NCBI GenBank assembly: GCA_026929865.2
Contig: CM049418.1
Span: 5,293,501 to 5,357,500 of the forward strand
Direction: 5' to 3'
DNA length: 64,000 bases
From: Hyperoplus lanceolatus
Lineage: Eukaryota; Chordata; Actinopteri; Uranoscopiformes; Ammodytidae
How positions within the stretch are numbered: position 1 is the stretch's first letter; every line of letters starts with the position of its first letter. Positions 1 through 19,468 of the stretch are shown here, one piece after another. The notes beneath the pieces were generated by a model. That model saw only the letters and a program-made list of their open reading frames with translations. It had not been told where the DNA came from and searched no databases. The position numbers and the translations under genes are program-made.

Positions 1-2451
1 AATATTTGGGTCAGCTAGGGCTCTCTCACGTCACTGCTGATCTTAACCCCCTGTAGCCAGGAGGTGAATTGGGATAATTGTGCACCAGTTCAAAAATGTG
101 ATCAGAAATGTATTTAGTGTTGCATCTATTAAAGGATATTCTTTCAGGGAATTTTGAATTGTTGTTTTGTGTGGCTCATCTGTTCCCCCCACTGTGCCTT
201 ACAGTTGAGCAGTGAGAGCAGACTTGAGGTTGTATGCTGGCTTTTCGTGTGTGACTTACTTTGTTTAACTCCCCCATTTGTTATTGCAGCTTTGTCACAG
301 ACGCTCTCAAGGTTTTCAGTGAGAGGACAATTGTAAGACCACTTTATTGTACCATAGCACTAACCATGAGGACTGCCTATGCCATTTTACAGACAAATAA
401 CATATTTCTTTCTCATGATTTCAATGGATTGCCCATTTTCGTTCTTTGCCTGGTCTGCCCTCCGTCCCTCTCCCACCCACGCCCTACCCCAATCTACTTG
501 TTTTAAACAGCAGCACACTCAATGCTGTAATTTCTTAGTTCTCCCCCCCTTCCCCTCATTCCCTTCCACTTTCATAATTTATCTCAAAGCATCAGGCTGT
601 ATTGCAGTTATAAACCATGAGGAATGAACAACACCACCCTTTTTCCATTGATAGACAAATTCATTCAACATCTTTTTTTTTCATTTCATTGCTTGTTTTT
701 TGGGACTTGATTGGCATTCAACACACTCCAAGCTTGAGAATGAAGGAAGAGACGAAGTGGAGAACAATGAAGGAAAAAAGAGGGAGAAAGGGAAAAGAGA
801 AATTCATTCATTTGCCTAGTTTATAGCCTACGCATACACTCATGAAATACTTGTACATACTTGTTTTTTGTGATACTCGAATGATTGTGGAAAGATGAAA
901 AACATGACACATGTCATGGCAGTTTATACTCAATCAGACTTATTCATCAGACCCAATTTTCTATTTTCCTCAAATATAAAATGTAAGACACTCGTCCCAA
1001 ATTACAATTAATCCTACCATATGTGGGACAAGTACACACTCACTGTGGAATAGTCGCCCCTGTTCTACGTGCTTCTACTCCTGTGTTATCCACTTTGGTT
1101 CCACTGCAAACATCTCGCCACACAATTTGTGCGAATGTAGCAAAACTTGCCAACAAAATCTGCCAAATACATTCATGTTAGGTTAAGAGTAAAATTCTTA
1201 GATAAACTACTCGAGCAGAGGTCAAATGGATCAGATGGAGAGAAAGAGAAACCAGGAGGGAAACACCTCCGCAATAACGATGCACTCGTGAGCGGCACGC
1301 TTCCATCATTCCCATGCCGAATTAGCTGGGTCACACGGCAATCAGAGCTGCTGCACTGTCTAGGATGACATGTTCCTGTCCTTCACACGCCAGGCATATC
1401 AGACACGGGGCCCACATATCAACGTGTCTGGCCAAACAAAAACAGACTGGAAGCTTCGAAACACCAGAAAAAGAAGTCTCACTAAATGCAGATGATGTTG
1501 TAATTTACATTACTGCAATACAAATAAAAAAGGCTGCATTTTAGGGTTTCAGAGGAGTGTTTGAAATTCACAGATTGCAAGGAAGACAGCCTAGAATTAA
1601 CTTGAACTCATATGAACAGCAGCCACACTTACATGTGTTTTGCATATTGTTAAGAAGGAGGAAAATGGTTGAGTAGCACACTTAGTCCTCTATGTTTTCT
1701 GGTTATGCATGTGTGCTAACTCAACATGTTTTACAAATGGGAACAAAAAACAATGCTAGACCACATGCTGTCTTATAAACAGTGCACAGTACTGGTTTTG
1801 CTGGTAAGCTAATGTGGTTATCCGTCTACTTCAGCACAAACAGAAGAAGCTTGTACACTGCTTTCAAGGAATGGAAACAACGTGTTTTCATGTCACTGAG
1901 CTAAATGTTTGAGAGTCCTCTCTCGTGGGGTAATTGGTATTGAAATGGGATCAATTCTAGACACATTGGGATCATTTTTCAGTGGACATGAAAATACTTC
2001 AACACACGTTCTGCTTGGTACTATTTCAGGATTGGATTGATAATGCACTGGAATACTGCATGCACTCTTCCTCGAAACTGAGGTCACATCAAACGTACCC
2101 ACAGCGCATTACCGTAAGGCCAACCCACCCACGCCATGTGTGTTGCTACATAATCAGATCCGAGCCATCAGATAAAACTAATATCAAGGCCTGTGGGTAC
2201 ATTTGATCGATGCTGCATGTGATGTTGACGATACAATGACGATGACTTTAAAGAGCCCAACTCTATGAGCTATTACAGTGCGTTGTCTCCACACTAAAGG
2301 CATACAGTTGTGGCACTGGAGTACATGTGAATAGAGAATCACCGTGATATCCAGCTCAGAAGGTTGGCTCCCATAACCACTGAACCTCTGTCAATTTCAG
2401 GCTCTGCTGTGTAACTACTTTGCACTCTCACCTTCTTCCCCGTCCACGCAG
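1..2451. other. Intron sequence upstream of the first visible sodium-channel exon
   Basis: No exon of the channel or any other gene is recognised here. The open frames are short and do not resemble the large DII-DIII linker exon expected upstream. The stretch is AT-rich and ends in the pyrimidine-rich acceptor at 2435-2451. It is inferred to be intronic because the first recognisable exon already encodes the middle of the channel protein. Confidence 0.7.
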
Positions 2452-9223
<6,772 letters not shown>

Positions 9224-11997
9224 ACTCTTAAACGTGCATCAGAGACATGATACATTTTGTTTACAGCTTTTCAGAGTGAAGGTAGATAAATGTACGCTTG
9301 TGAGTTGATTGTTAAGAGATGAGGAATGCTATGCCAGGTAGGCCTAAAATGATTGTGCGATTATGTCATGTGAATACATGGGATCGTCTCAAACAAATAA
9401 ATAATCCAGTAGACACTGCCAGATTTTGAATGGAACATGGAAAAGCCTCTCTGCAAAACGCTTGTGATTTTCCTATTGGTTGTTGTTACTATCTGACACA
9501 CTTGAGTGTATTGTTAAGTTGTCTGTAGCTAGTGCTGCTACTATAAATCCAGTGTCTTGAATTTAACAATCGCTGTATCACTTAACAAATACTCTGCCTT
9601 TTTATTTTTTTTCAAGTCACAGGGTTTCTTTTGTAATAAGAAAGAATGTTTTCTACTTTTTTTGTCAGTCTCGTGAGAATGTGTCCACTGCTTTCACTGT
9701 TGTAAAATCACCAAGGGCGTGGCAAAGTCAATGCTGGGAACAGCCGTCTGAAACCCGTACAGTCCAGGGTCACCCTTGTTTCAAATAGTAAACAAAGCTG
9801 AACAGAAAAATCATACTGCTTGGAGTGCAATGGACAAATACATTTTATTCACTAGTGAGCCGTCAGTGATTGTTAAAATCTGTATTGTACATCTGTTCAG
9901 ACTGTCATCTCGAAAAATACATGTCTCTTAACACAGAGAAGCTGAATGTATGCCAGGAATGAGAAACGTTTAGAGAAATTCCTTGACATTTTGGGAAATA
10001 TTTGTAGCCGTTAATTCACAAAGAGTTAGATGAGAAGTTTGATACCACTCTTTATTTGTGTATACTGCGTAACTCATTACACGCTGCTATTTGATTCAAT
10101 CTGACACTAGATATTGAAACACACTCTTGGTGTCGTCACAACCTAAATTAATTAAAACTGAAGAGAACTGTTCTAACAAATCTTAACATACATACAGTTC
10201 TTTACAATGTAACGGGTCCAAGTTGTAGAATTACCGATGCTGTGTACAGACACAGGCCTGACAAACAGGGCTGAGCTGTGATATGGGCTGGTCATAGAAG
10301 GAAAAGCACACAAAACTCATAATGTAAAAATGAATGCATTCTGTTTATATAAGCTAACTGAGGCGTCCTGGTACTGCATACTGTCTTGGCCTACTGGGAT
10401 ACTTAATAGAACTGAGACATCGTTAACAAATTAGTTTCCCCTGTGTTTTTCCTGCTATTTCAGACCAAAGGTGTTTCTACATCTTATGACCAGACACAAT
10501 GTAGCTCCTTCAGTACTGTTTTTAACTCCAGTTCTCAAGGTTTTCACAGATATAAGTCTGGTACTAATTTTTACATCGACCTCTTGACTGCCAGAAAAGC
10601 CAGAAAGAAAATATTCCCAAAATTCCGAAACTATTTCTTTTTAACGTTCACACTCACATCACCTTTAGTCTCTGCTCTAAAATATTCATTGTCCCCCCCA
10701 TAATCTCCTAAAGTCCTCGTAATGAAAAATATCTTAAGTAATGAAATATAGGCTACTTAAAAACTTATCTCATGCTACAACATGACAATATATTACATTT
10801 AAAGGTTATAATATCACAAATGTTTATATGACCTCCATATTGTTTCTTGGTTTTCAAATTGGGAAGCATTTTAAATATGGTGGTTTGGTATGTATATAAT
10901 ATAGCTTTTTGGGCCCACAGTATGCATCACACTTACATTTGATGTAAGAGCACTTTTTATCCCCACTGCTATGTAATACCACTTGTGGCGGTCATACATG
11001 TAAGTGGGTGTGTGTGAGAGAAAGTGTGTTAGTGTTTATATGTCTAGGTGTGTATTTGTAAGAGGGAGAATGTAAGTGTCTATCTCTTTGTGCGACTGTT
11101 TGCTTGTGTGCAACTGGGGTCTGCAGGTTGCCTTTGTTCTACCGATTATAAATAACATTTTTACTGTAGATAAGAGTGCATTTTTCCAGTCTTTGGAATT
11201 GATTTACATTTTTTCTATGTTTTTCTTTCACTTTTCCGTTCTGCACTGTTACACATGATGACATACATGTATGGTCCCCATATCTGTAGATAACAAAACA
11301 ATGAAGCAATCAGTAGCCATCTCTCATTGCGCTTGTAGTGTTGTAGTGAACAGCATGCAGGAAGTGACTACTGTCCGCTCATTTGGTCATAGAATTTTAA
11401 AAGCCAAAAGAATAAAGGACATATTTTTTGTAAAATGCTTCTTTCTTTTTTCTTTTTTCTTGGTTTGCTGGTTGGAAGGAGGTGAAGAGGCTCATCATAT
11501 TCAACAAGGTTTGGATGGATACTTAGAGCTACTAGAGGTGATGCTCTGTTTTCAGCCTGAGGATAATGTATTGAATGTAGACGGTCTGAGATTCCCATGG
11601 GTTAACTGGGCCAGCGAACCCTGCTGGAGGCTGAGATGGAGCCCTGCAGGTGGATGTTTTCTCATGTTATTGCAAGTTGCAAGATTGTTGCACATTTACT
11701 AGAATAGTAAGTAAAGAACAATATAAGAATTTTAAGTCATTTTGGCTAAACCCACAATAGTATCATCTCTATTACCCATATATAAGCAGTTTCTTACCAC
11801 TTATTAAAGCATCTGTTAGGGTTGTATACACAATTAGTAATGATTGATTACAGGTGTAGATAGATTACCTGCACGAACAAAACTAATGTTATTAAGCATT
11901 TAATATTGAAACACATCCACTAACCACAGGTTAAGCTTCAATGTCCAAAACTAAAGGAATAATTATACAGTAATATAATTAAATATAATTTTTAATT
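9224..11997. other. 3' UTR and downstream flank of the sodium-channel gene
   Basis: No protein gene is supported. A 143-codon frame at 11271-11702 has no recognisable domain and low-complexity runs, and is treated as chance. Part of the segment should be 3' UTR, since SCN genes have long ones, but its end cannot be fixed from sequence alone. Confidence 0.6.
9396..9401 (+). terminator. Candidate polyadenylation signal AATAAA for scn1L
   Basis: First canonical AATAAA after the stop codon, 173 nt downstream. Several later A-rich sites could serve instead, so this is only a candidate. Confidence 0.3.
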
Positions 11998-12215
11998 TAT
12001 TAGTATTTAACTTTTATTTATACTCGAGAGATCAATTGAGGGGTGACCCTCATTTTTTTTTTTTTTTTAAAGATGTTTTTTGGCATTTTTATGCTTTATT
12101 GATAGTGTAGAGACAGAGCTGAAATGGGGCAAAGAGGGGAGTGCGAACGACCACGGGCCCTACCAACTGAGCTAAGATCGCCCCCGTGACCCTCATTTAA
12201 AATGATGTCAAGTAA
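11998..12215 (-). mobile_element. LINE 3'-end fragment, split by a SINE
   Basis: The stretch around 12008-12055 and 12199-12215 matches the 3' end of the LINE at 34020-34085 (shared words CTTTTATTTAT, CTCGAGAGA, CAATTGAGGGGTGACCCTC). Only the LINE tail is present, i.e. it is heavily 5'-truncated. The SINE at 12056-12185 interrupts it. Confidence 0.75.
12056..12185 (-). mobile_element. tRNA-derived SINE with 13-bp target duplication
   Basis: On the - strand it begins GGGGGCGATCTTAGCTCAG and contains the box A-like TTAGCTCAGTTGGTAGGGC of a tRNA gene promoter, followed by a CAATAAAGCATAAAAATGCC-type body and an A-rich tail (T-run 12056-12068 on +). It is flanked by direct repeats GTGACCCTCATTT at 12043-12055 and 12186-12198, the target-site duplication. 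Confidence 0.85.
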
Positions 12216-14888
12216 TAATACTAGTAACTACTAATAATAGTAACATATTTATTCAATTAAATTAATATTCATATTAAACATGAAGACAATTTATATGGTT
12301 ATTTTGCAATAATTGTGTCAGTCATTCAGTAGGCGAACTACAGTATGCATAAGTTACTTGTGCAGTAGCTGTAATTATGCATATGTTTACCTAATTATTG
12401 ACATAGATAATAACACATTTCCCTCTATCAGCTTCTCCTTTAAAGTCTTATAAAGCATTCAAAATGTTGTTTTAATACCCTGATTAAAATATCTAAATAC
12501 TCTAGCTAATGAGACACACACACACATGTTCAGGGGGAAGGAAAAGGAGCTGAAAAGCAGCGACCACCCCCAACCTCCAAGCTTCTGCCTTCCTGTTGCC
12601 TGGCAACCGTAACATTACAGCTTCCCTCAGCCTGTGATAGATCAGCAGCCATCTCTGTGACCTCGCTTATACCCACAATACCTTGCTGGCATAAAAAAAA
12701 AGATAATAAACAAGCAGGCATTCCCAGCTCCAACCCCCCTCTCAACATATTGGACTTGCACATTTACCCAGTTTGATTACACAAGAAAAGGGTGAGGTCG
12801 AGAGATGACCTTGTGTTCCACATCAAATCCAATGTACAGCCTTGTTGGTTTACGTCATTGTTGGGAGGATCATGAAGCGCCACTGACTGTACGTTAAGCC
12901 TCAATTGTGCCCCAGCCAGCACCTGCTGCATGGCAGTGTGGTTATGCAAACAGACATGAAAATATTTCTAACCATGAATAGGCCGGCCTGTGAGGTAGGA
13001 ACACAAAGCTTCTCCCTCCTGCCCCTGTCTGGTCTCAGCCTCAGCCAAACACTGTTGCTGCTGTTACTAACTCAGCAGTGCTCTCTAAAGGCTGCAGGGT
13101 GCAACAAATTCACACTGGAAAGTCTGCTAGAGCGTATGAATGAGAGTGACACAGCAATTTAGGATGGATTGTCCTCTGACTGGAAAAGGTGTGAGCTGAC
13201 GTCAAAGTATCCCCAAAGCCATATGACAATTTCTTTTCTTTTTTTTGGCAAGAAATAATATTTAAATAATGTGTGTTAGCTGACATGTGTTTCTGTCCAG
13301 AGGCAGAACACATGTAATCAACAAATTTACTGACGTCATAAAAAAAGATGATTTAACCCTCTGATGCTTGAGGATGTCAGTGGTAAGAAAGACACATTCT
13401 GTTTGTTAAGCTACAGATGCCATCTGCTGGTGGAAAAAGATAATGCTCGGAAATTCACTATGGATCTTGTCGGTCCAGATATACAGTATCTCCATAAAAG
13501 CCTTGACATTGTTGGGTGTTTACAAGACTAAAAGCTTTATCTGGAGCTCAAATCTGTAACCATTTCATTAACCACCGTTTGAACTGAGATGGATGTCAAA
13601 AAGTTTTTTATTCACACAATAAAATGTATGTACAGATGGTTTTAAAAGAACATGAAAGATTATTTGGCCCCCAGCCTTGGCAGTATTGAGAGACAACGTT
13701 AGTTCACATCACAGTAAAATTTAAACATTTACTATGAGAATTTTTGGCACTTTGGATTTTGAGATTAGTTTAAATTTACAGGTGAAAAACAGATTAAAAG
13801 TGTTGCTAGAGACTTCAGAGCTTAGAGAGAATGGTGCTCTGATCTAAATGCTAACGTCACCATGCTGTGGCTGTTCACTAGTATCCTCATTTAGCATGTT
13901 ACATTTTCTAATTAGCTAACTTAACACAAATATTGACATGTCATTAGTCTTGAAAATATTTGTTCATAAATTAAAGTAGGCCTATTGGACGGGTCAAACT
14001 TTCAATAACTGTCTTTTTGGAAAGAAGCTGTAAACACAATATTGACAAATTGACCCTAGCCAGCATTAGACACAGAGCATTACATTAGCATTGCTTTAGT
14101 TACGTTTCTGATGAATGTTAGCCTAATATTGACTTTCTGTTTTTGGTCTCAATCATCTCCTTAGAAAGATTTCAGGCTCTAAAGCTGCTAAATGCTCCAT
14201 TATGTGCACCAGCTTGTCGCTGCCTTTGTGCGTAGTTTGGTGCTGGGCATGTAGCAAACAATGCCAAAAACCAAGCAAAGAGAGCCTGGAGAGTGAAGCA
14301 AAATAGTTGTTGCGGAGAGCTGAGGTATTCCCTTAACCCTAGACCTAACCACGTTGCTATATTGTAGGACAAAAAGAAAGAAAAAAAAAACTTAAGTATG
14401 AATTGTATTTGATGTATGTGTTTTCATAATTTTACAGTTTGTGTTAAGCCTTAAAACTTCTTAGGTAAACTGAACACATGCTATACGAACAGGCATTTAG
14501 CAGCAACAATGAGACACCAGCACAATGGAAAATAGTGAAACAATACCAGCACCTCCAAACCTTGATTTGTCACAGATGCCAGTCACAGCCACAAAAACAT
14601 GCTGTAAGGATCAAACACTTTACAACAGGCATAAATAATCCAAGGAACGCACCGAAACACAGTTTTTAATGAGCTTTGTCGTCATAGTGTTATAGTCTTT
14701 TAACCAAAGCAACCATCTTTGAAAAGTTTGAAAGACATACCGAGCTAAAATTAGATCAATTTGAGCCCTCTGTGTCAAAATCTATGACTCATTCTCTCTT
14801 TGGAAGTGCACTTAACAAGAATATATCAAGGTCACAATTCTTGAATAAAGATTTCCAAATGTGGACGGATCCCTGCCTGTCTGAATCA
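12216..14888. other. Intergenic sequence and probable 3' UTR of csrnp3
   Basis: No gene is recognised. Part of it should be the 3' UTR of the - strand csrnp3 gene; a candidate AATAAA on the - strand lies at 13612-13607. Diverged copies of a GCTAAC/GTTAGC-rich dispersed repeat occur near 13850-13930. Confidence 0.5.
13607..13612 (-). terminator. Candidate csrnp3 polyadenylation signal
   Basis: AATAAA on the - strand, about 1.28 kb after the csrnp3 stop. Mammalian CSRNP3 has a much longer 3' UTR, so other sites may be used. Confidence 0.2.
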
Positions 14889-15917
14889 TCAGGTACTGTC
14901 TGAGCGTGACGTGTCTGTCTCCACGGGCCCAACCTCAGTCTGTGAGTCACAGCAGTCTGGAATGTTCTGGATGTCCGTCGAGAGCGCCTGTTGGTTGGCG
15001 GCGGCGGTGACCATCTTGCAGGCTTCCACTAAGGGGCAAGTTTGGGAAGTTGTGGACTCTGTGGGCCCGGGGAAATGGAGGGGTATGCCCTGCCGTCCCA
15101 TTTGGCGGTGGAGTTCTGGTTTTAATTCAGACTCCAATGCGGTTTCCACTGCCGGGAGTGTGGTGGGGGCGAGGCTGGGGACATTTTCACAGAGAAAAGC
15201 TTGGGCGTCATTTACAGGGCTGTCTATCTGATAACGCTGCATGGAGGGAGTGTTGTGGAAGGGGTTGATACCGAGGCTCATGAGTGTATTGTTTGAGTAA
15301 CTCAAGGAAGGAAGTGGAACCGAGTAGGGTAGTGGAGGACCCGTTCCCCAGTCTTCCTCCTCTTCCTCCTCGTCCTCTCCGCCATCATCCTCTTCTTCAT
15401 CCTCTTCGTCCTCTTCGTCTTCTTCAGTCTCCTCCTCTTCCTCGGGGTGGAGAGTCTCTAAGCTGTGTGTGCTGCAGTCCGACAGCCCGCTGCACACACT
15501 GCTGCCGTCCTCCTCGTAAGCTTCATCGTCCTCGTCCTCATCTTCTTCCTCTTCTTCCTCCTCCTCTTCTTCTACACGCAAATCTGTGTCGCCCGTGTTC
15601 TGGAGCTGCATGATGGGAATGTGCGGCGTGTTCTGGAGCTGCATGATGGGACTGTGCGGCGTGCCACTCATCAGTGGAAACTGCAGGTTCTGCTGCTGCT
15701 GCTGGACCAAGGAGGAGTCGCCATGGTAACCGTTGCCATTGGTTACAAGCTGCTGCTGCTGCTGCTGCTGCGGTTCCTGGCGGCTCTTCTCCAGCTGCAG
15801 CTTCATGATGGTGTGCAGGAAGTGGGTGCGCACTCGTACCGGGTTGAACTCCAGGCGTCCCGTGCCGTTGCTGCAGCCGTCTTTGGTGCAGCCGCAAGGG
15901 AAGGACATGCGGTCCAC
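14889..15917 (-). CDS. csrnp3: csrnp3 last coding exon
   Basis: Starts [15 protein letters not shown] after acceptor CCCTCAG (- strand) and continues [19 protein letters not shown], the end of the conserved CSRNP domain. Then come poly-Gln (CAG/CTG repeats near 15750-15770), the duplicated TPHxPIMQLQN unit (15595-15660) and Glu/Asp tracts. It ends with a less conserved tail and TGA at 14891-14889. Confidence 0.95.
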   Translation of the reverse strand: MDRMSFPCGCTKDGCSNGTGRLEFNPVRVRTHFLHTIMKLQLEKSRQEPQQQQQQQLVTNGNGYHGDSSLVQQQQQNLQFPLMSGTPHSPIMQLQNTPHIPIMQLQNTGDTDLRVEEEEEEEEEEDEDEDDEAYEEDGSSVCSGLSDCSTHSLETLHPEEEEETEEDEEDEEDEEEDDGGEDEEEEEEDWGTGPPLPYSVPLPSLSYSNNTLMSLGINPFHNTPSMQRYQIDSPVNDAQAFLCENVPSLAPTTLPAVETALESELKPELHRQMGRQGIPLHFPGPTESTTSQTCPLVEACKMVTAAANQQALSTDIQNIPDCCDSQTEVGPVETDTSRSDST

Positions 15918-17860
15918 CTGAGGGACAAGCACACAGTTAAATCCGCCACTGTCGATCAACACGGTGAAAGAAAAAAAGGGTCAATTCAGCCACCAATTAT
16001 GGCTGTTCATGCTCCAAGAGAAACTGCGGGATCTGCCAGTTAGTGTAATGTGTATAATTACACACCTTTATGCAGTAGAACTTCACATACTTAAGTTAAT
16101 ACCCTGCTAATCTACTTTTATCCAAAAAGTTCAATTAAAGGCTTACATTATGTTCTGTGCTTATAAGAGGAATTACCATTTTGTTTGGAAAATTCAACAA
16201 TACATAAAACAAGGGAGGGCACCCAGGGAAAGGGTATACAGCACTACTTGGAAATATAAAGGAGAGGGATTCTACAGTCAGGATTGTGGAAAACTGACAG
16301 CATCCTGTAGTCCTGGAACCTGCTCATTCCATACCTTACCCAAAATTTGGTAAGGTACATAATCATGGAGTACCTTGCGATGTGGACAAATCCAAGCATT
16401 TCCGTTGGACTTGAACGAAGTTCTAGCGCACAGACAGACATGAACAACACTTTAGGTATTTTAGATAGGGGCCTCACCACGGTTCCATTTACCTGGCACT
16501 TAATGCCGGCCAGGCTGCAGGCACAAGTCTCCGGGTCGCATATCCCCCTGCAGCGGCAGCCACACTCCTCCCGGGACACTCGGAGGCCACGCAGCTCATG
16601 CTTCTCCTCCACGTTGATGCGTCGCACGCCCGATGCCCGGAGCAATGTGCGACGCCTCCTGGTGGTCAGGGGCTGGAGGAAGAAGTAGTCATCCACCTCA
16701 GTGTTGTCTACGTCCAGGTCGTCTTCAGAGATGTCGTCCAGCGTCAGGGTGTCCGCCTCCATGGATGGCACGGTGCCATTTTTAGTCAACTGGGCCGACA
16801 GAAAAAGTACTTGAATAAGTTGGAATAAGACCATTAATGTATGCCTACACATACATTTACACTATCAGGATATTTACAAATGAGAAACTGTCAGCTGAAG
16901 ATACAAAACATGCAGAATGAATATTAATAATGCCATGACTTATTTAAAACGACAAAATATCTGAAAGTAAGTCAGGAACATTTTAAAGGCAAAGATACAA
17001 AAGATCCAAGAGACTTCATGGAGTCGTCCTACTGACTTTGAGTTTGATGGCGTTAAGTTTCTCCTCTTTGAGATGATCCCTCAGCATGTTGCGGTGGCAC
17101 AGTTTCTGCTCCATGGCGAACTCCCTGAGGGTAAAGCGCCGCACCCCGCTGTGACGCGGCGACATGCCCAGGGTGCTGCCGCCCTGCGTGGGCACGCTGG
17201 TGAAGCCCTGCCGCCGGTTGAAGTAGTAGACGGTCACGCTCTCAAAGTGCACGTTGCGCCCTCGCATTCGCTTTGACTGCTGTTGGTGAGTGGCTGAGGG
17301 TTGAGACGGAGAAGTGGGAAGCATACAGAATGAAACCAGCGCATAGAAGGCACTAAATGCTGATTAGAGCCAGACTATAACATTTGCTCACAGGATGAAA
17401 GTAAATGTTAAAACAGATAACATTAGCCACCATAACAAATTTTGATTAGTTTCTCCATTAAAGGTCACCATAAGGTTTCTTCATAAATATGGGTCTCGGG
17501 TGTGTTTAGAAACTAGCAAAGTATGAAAAAAAAAACTTCTCTCTTTTTCTCCGACACAACCTTTCTGAAAACCTGTGTTCAAAAACCCCAGTCAACTGTA
17601 TCTCCCCTTATGACATCATAAGTGGAGAAATAAGTGGAGAAGTCACTATTTTGCATGCCTGGAGACACGAGCTGTATCTTCTGACAGGAGCAGTTTGCTA
17701 ATGCGATCTTACAGTCCAGCAGTCCAGAGGGGATGGGATGGTTGAGACTGTCGCTACTGTTGCCACTGTCACTGCAGGACACCTCGTCATCCTCAGAGCC
17801 CTGCAGGGACAGGTAAGGGGACGGGCCCTCCTCCAGCTTCCTCTTCAGGATCCCGCTCAT
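14889..17860 (-). CDS. csrnp3: Cysteine/serine-rich nuclear protein 3 (CSRNP3-like), complete coding region
   Basis: Nuclear, DNA-binding transcription regulator of the AXUD1/CSRNP family. Coding exons on the - strand: 17860-17713, 17293-17037, 16789-16493, 15917-14889; phases 1, 0 and 0 join to 576 codons plus TGA, close to human CSRNP3 (about 585). The N-terminus [11 protein letters not shown] matches CSRNP3 better than CSRNP1 or CSRNP2, followed by a Ser/Asp-rich stretch, a basic segment ([10 protein letters not shown]), the conserved [16 protein letters not shown] block, [11 protein letters not shown], the HELR...SREECGC box, and a Cys-rich core ([31 protein letters not shown]). The C-terminal half has poly-Gln, an 11-residue tandem repeat and long Glu/Asp tracts, likely a transactivation region. 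It converges tail-to-tail with the sodium-channel gene. Confidence 0.95.
16493..16789 (-). CDS. csrnp3: csrnp3 coding exon 3 (Cys-rich core)
   Basis: Ninety-nine codons from [19 protein letters not shown] to LAGIKCQ. It carries [22 protein letters not shown] and [17 protein letters not shown]. Acceptor CCCAG, donor GTAAAT, phase 0 at both ends. Confidence 0.96.
17037..17293 (-). CDS. csrnp3: csrnp3 coding exon 2
   Basis: Starts in phase 1 after acceptor CCCTCAG, giving [16 protein letters not shown], then [20 protein letters not shown], and ends [10 protein letters not shown] at donor GTCAGT. This is the most conserved N-terminal block of the family. Confidence 0.95.
17713..17860 (-). CDS. 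csrnp3: csrnp3 first coding exon
   Basis: ATG at 17860-17858 begins [12 protein letters not shown], matching the CSRNP3 start, followed by the serine/acid stretch [16 protein letters not shown]. It ends in phase 1 at donor GTAAGA. An acceptor TTCTTGCAG lies 31 nt upstream of the ATG, so exon 1 of the mRNA is elsewhere. Confidence 0.93.
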
Positions 17861-17890
17861 AATGTCGCTCCTCCCACTGGGGGGTCGCAC
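17861..17890 (-). other. csrnp3 5' UTR part of the first coding exon
   Basis: Thirty bases between the acceptor (CTTGCAG ending at 17891) and the start codon. A pyrimidine-rich tract precedes the acceptor on the - strand. Confidence 0.75.
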
Positions 17891-17897
17891 CTGCAAG

Positions 17898-19160
17898 AAT
17901 GGACAAATACCAAAACAGAGCTTAAAAGTGGATATTGGCATCATTAGGCGGCAAGAAGCCCAAATCCCATGTATAAATGGGCAACTGTTTGCTAATATGC
18001 TCACCATATCAACCTCTAAAGGTGGTAATAATATGCCAATGGTTTAAAGTTATTTTTTAACCTTTTTAATTTTTTTTTGTTGAATACTGAATACGATAGA
18101 AGTGGCTTTTTGCAACAAAAAACATTGTGGAACTTAAGTAGACTTATTTAGAATGAAAAACCTTAGATTAGTCAAAGAAAGGATTTCTTTTGCACTGTGG
18201 TTTTATAGTAGAATATTCTAGTGCTCTTTTTCAAGTTCTCGAATAATTGGATTTGTCAAACCAACTAAAACTGTAGAAATGAACCCTATCGTCATCAAGT
18301 TGGTTGGCCCAATTATTTATCTTAAGCCAATTTCCCCCAATTGACACTGGCGGACTACCTCCACTAACTGAACTACCAGTAAACTAAGCTCAGTGCCACA
18401 GCTCAAGAACCATGTCATGAATCTGACTGGGGTTTATTGAGGCTGTTTTACTAAAACGTGGCACTCCAACCTCTATATGTTGTTTGGCAACCTTGCCAAA
18501 CTTTGTGTGAATTTTCAAGAGCAGAGAATGACTCTTGTTTAATGGAGTTAAAAATTAAATTAAATTTTATTTTGTTATCCTATTATATTGGTTGCTTTTG
18601 TGGAAAAGATTGAAATAGTGCTTCTTGTAAGAGATGATTTGCACACATGGTAGGCTCTCTCCCACACTTTGAGTAGGAAGCCGACTGTCTATACACTTTG
18701 TTGGCACTTCAATTTCCAATTTGTAGAAACTGTTGAGCTGACAGCTTGGACCGGTGGAGGATTACATCATATGCAGCAGAGCCGGGTGCTGGGCCAAGCT
18801 TTTCCTCTTTCTCTCTCCGGCTTTGTCTCCTTTCCTACTACCTACTGCATTGCATTTATTCCTCTGGGCCACATCCTTTCCTTTAAATGTATTTCCCTTC
18901 CATACTAGCTCATTTCTTGTGCTCATTTGTGTTCATTATTATCTCCAAACTCCCTGGGATTCAGTCCTATGCTCGGTTTCTGGTATAAAAACTGTACAAC
19001 TAGAAATATCAGATTTTTGAAGAGACACGTAACACAACAAGCTACATCTAACAGTTCCCCTTGTGATTTCACAGAATTTCACAGGTGTTAACACAGTTTT
19101 ATTCATGGATCCTGTTGGGTCCCTGGTCAGGCTCTCTTAACCAGTGTCATTTAGAACAGC
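17898..19160. other. csrnp3 upstream intron/flank, no gene seen
   Basis: AT-rich sequence without a supported exon. If the candidate 5' exon at 19469 is real, this is csrnp3 intron 1. Confidence 0.5.
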
Positions 19161-19166
19161 ACACCT

Positions 19167-19205
19167 GCACACACACACACACACACACACAAGACACACG
19201 CACAC

Positions 19206-19261
<56 letters not shown>

Positions 19262-19290
19262 ACAAACAAACACACACAAACACACATGTA
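19167..19290. repeat. (CA)n microsatellite, interrupted
   Basis: Nearly continuous CA repeats with a few interruptions (AAGACACACGCACACGAC, ACTACAAACAAA). Confidence 0.95.
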
Positions 19291-19468
19291 CAAGCCTTCT
19301 CATGTGTCTGTATGCATGTCCACATCCCCAGCCCTAATAAGGGGGGAATTCTTATTGACGAAAAAAATAATGGGTATCACCCCTGTGACGTGATCGAGAC
19401 ACCACAGTGCCTGGCGTGCACCCCAGTTCTCTCTGCGAGTCCGCTCTTCAACCGCCGTCACCACTGAC

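Noticed and set aside
1-2451. Search for the preceding DII-DIII linker exon or a further channel exon
   Set aside because: No frame resembles the expected acidic linker; taken as intron.
11271-11702. 143-codon open frame between scn1L and csrnp3
   Set aside because: No domain, low-complexity Phe/Leu runs, no splice context; best explained as chance within flank DNA.
15465-16043. 192-codon + strand frame opposite csrnp3
   Set aside because: It is the antisense of the acidic and Gln-rich csrnp3 exon; the - strand has the conserved protein.
19085-19467. Thr/His repeat frames over the CA microsatellite
   Set aside because: Translation of a dinucleotide repeat, not a gene. The same applies to frames over the repeats at 24.6, 29.9, 30.3 and 54.2 kb.
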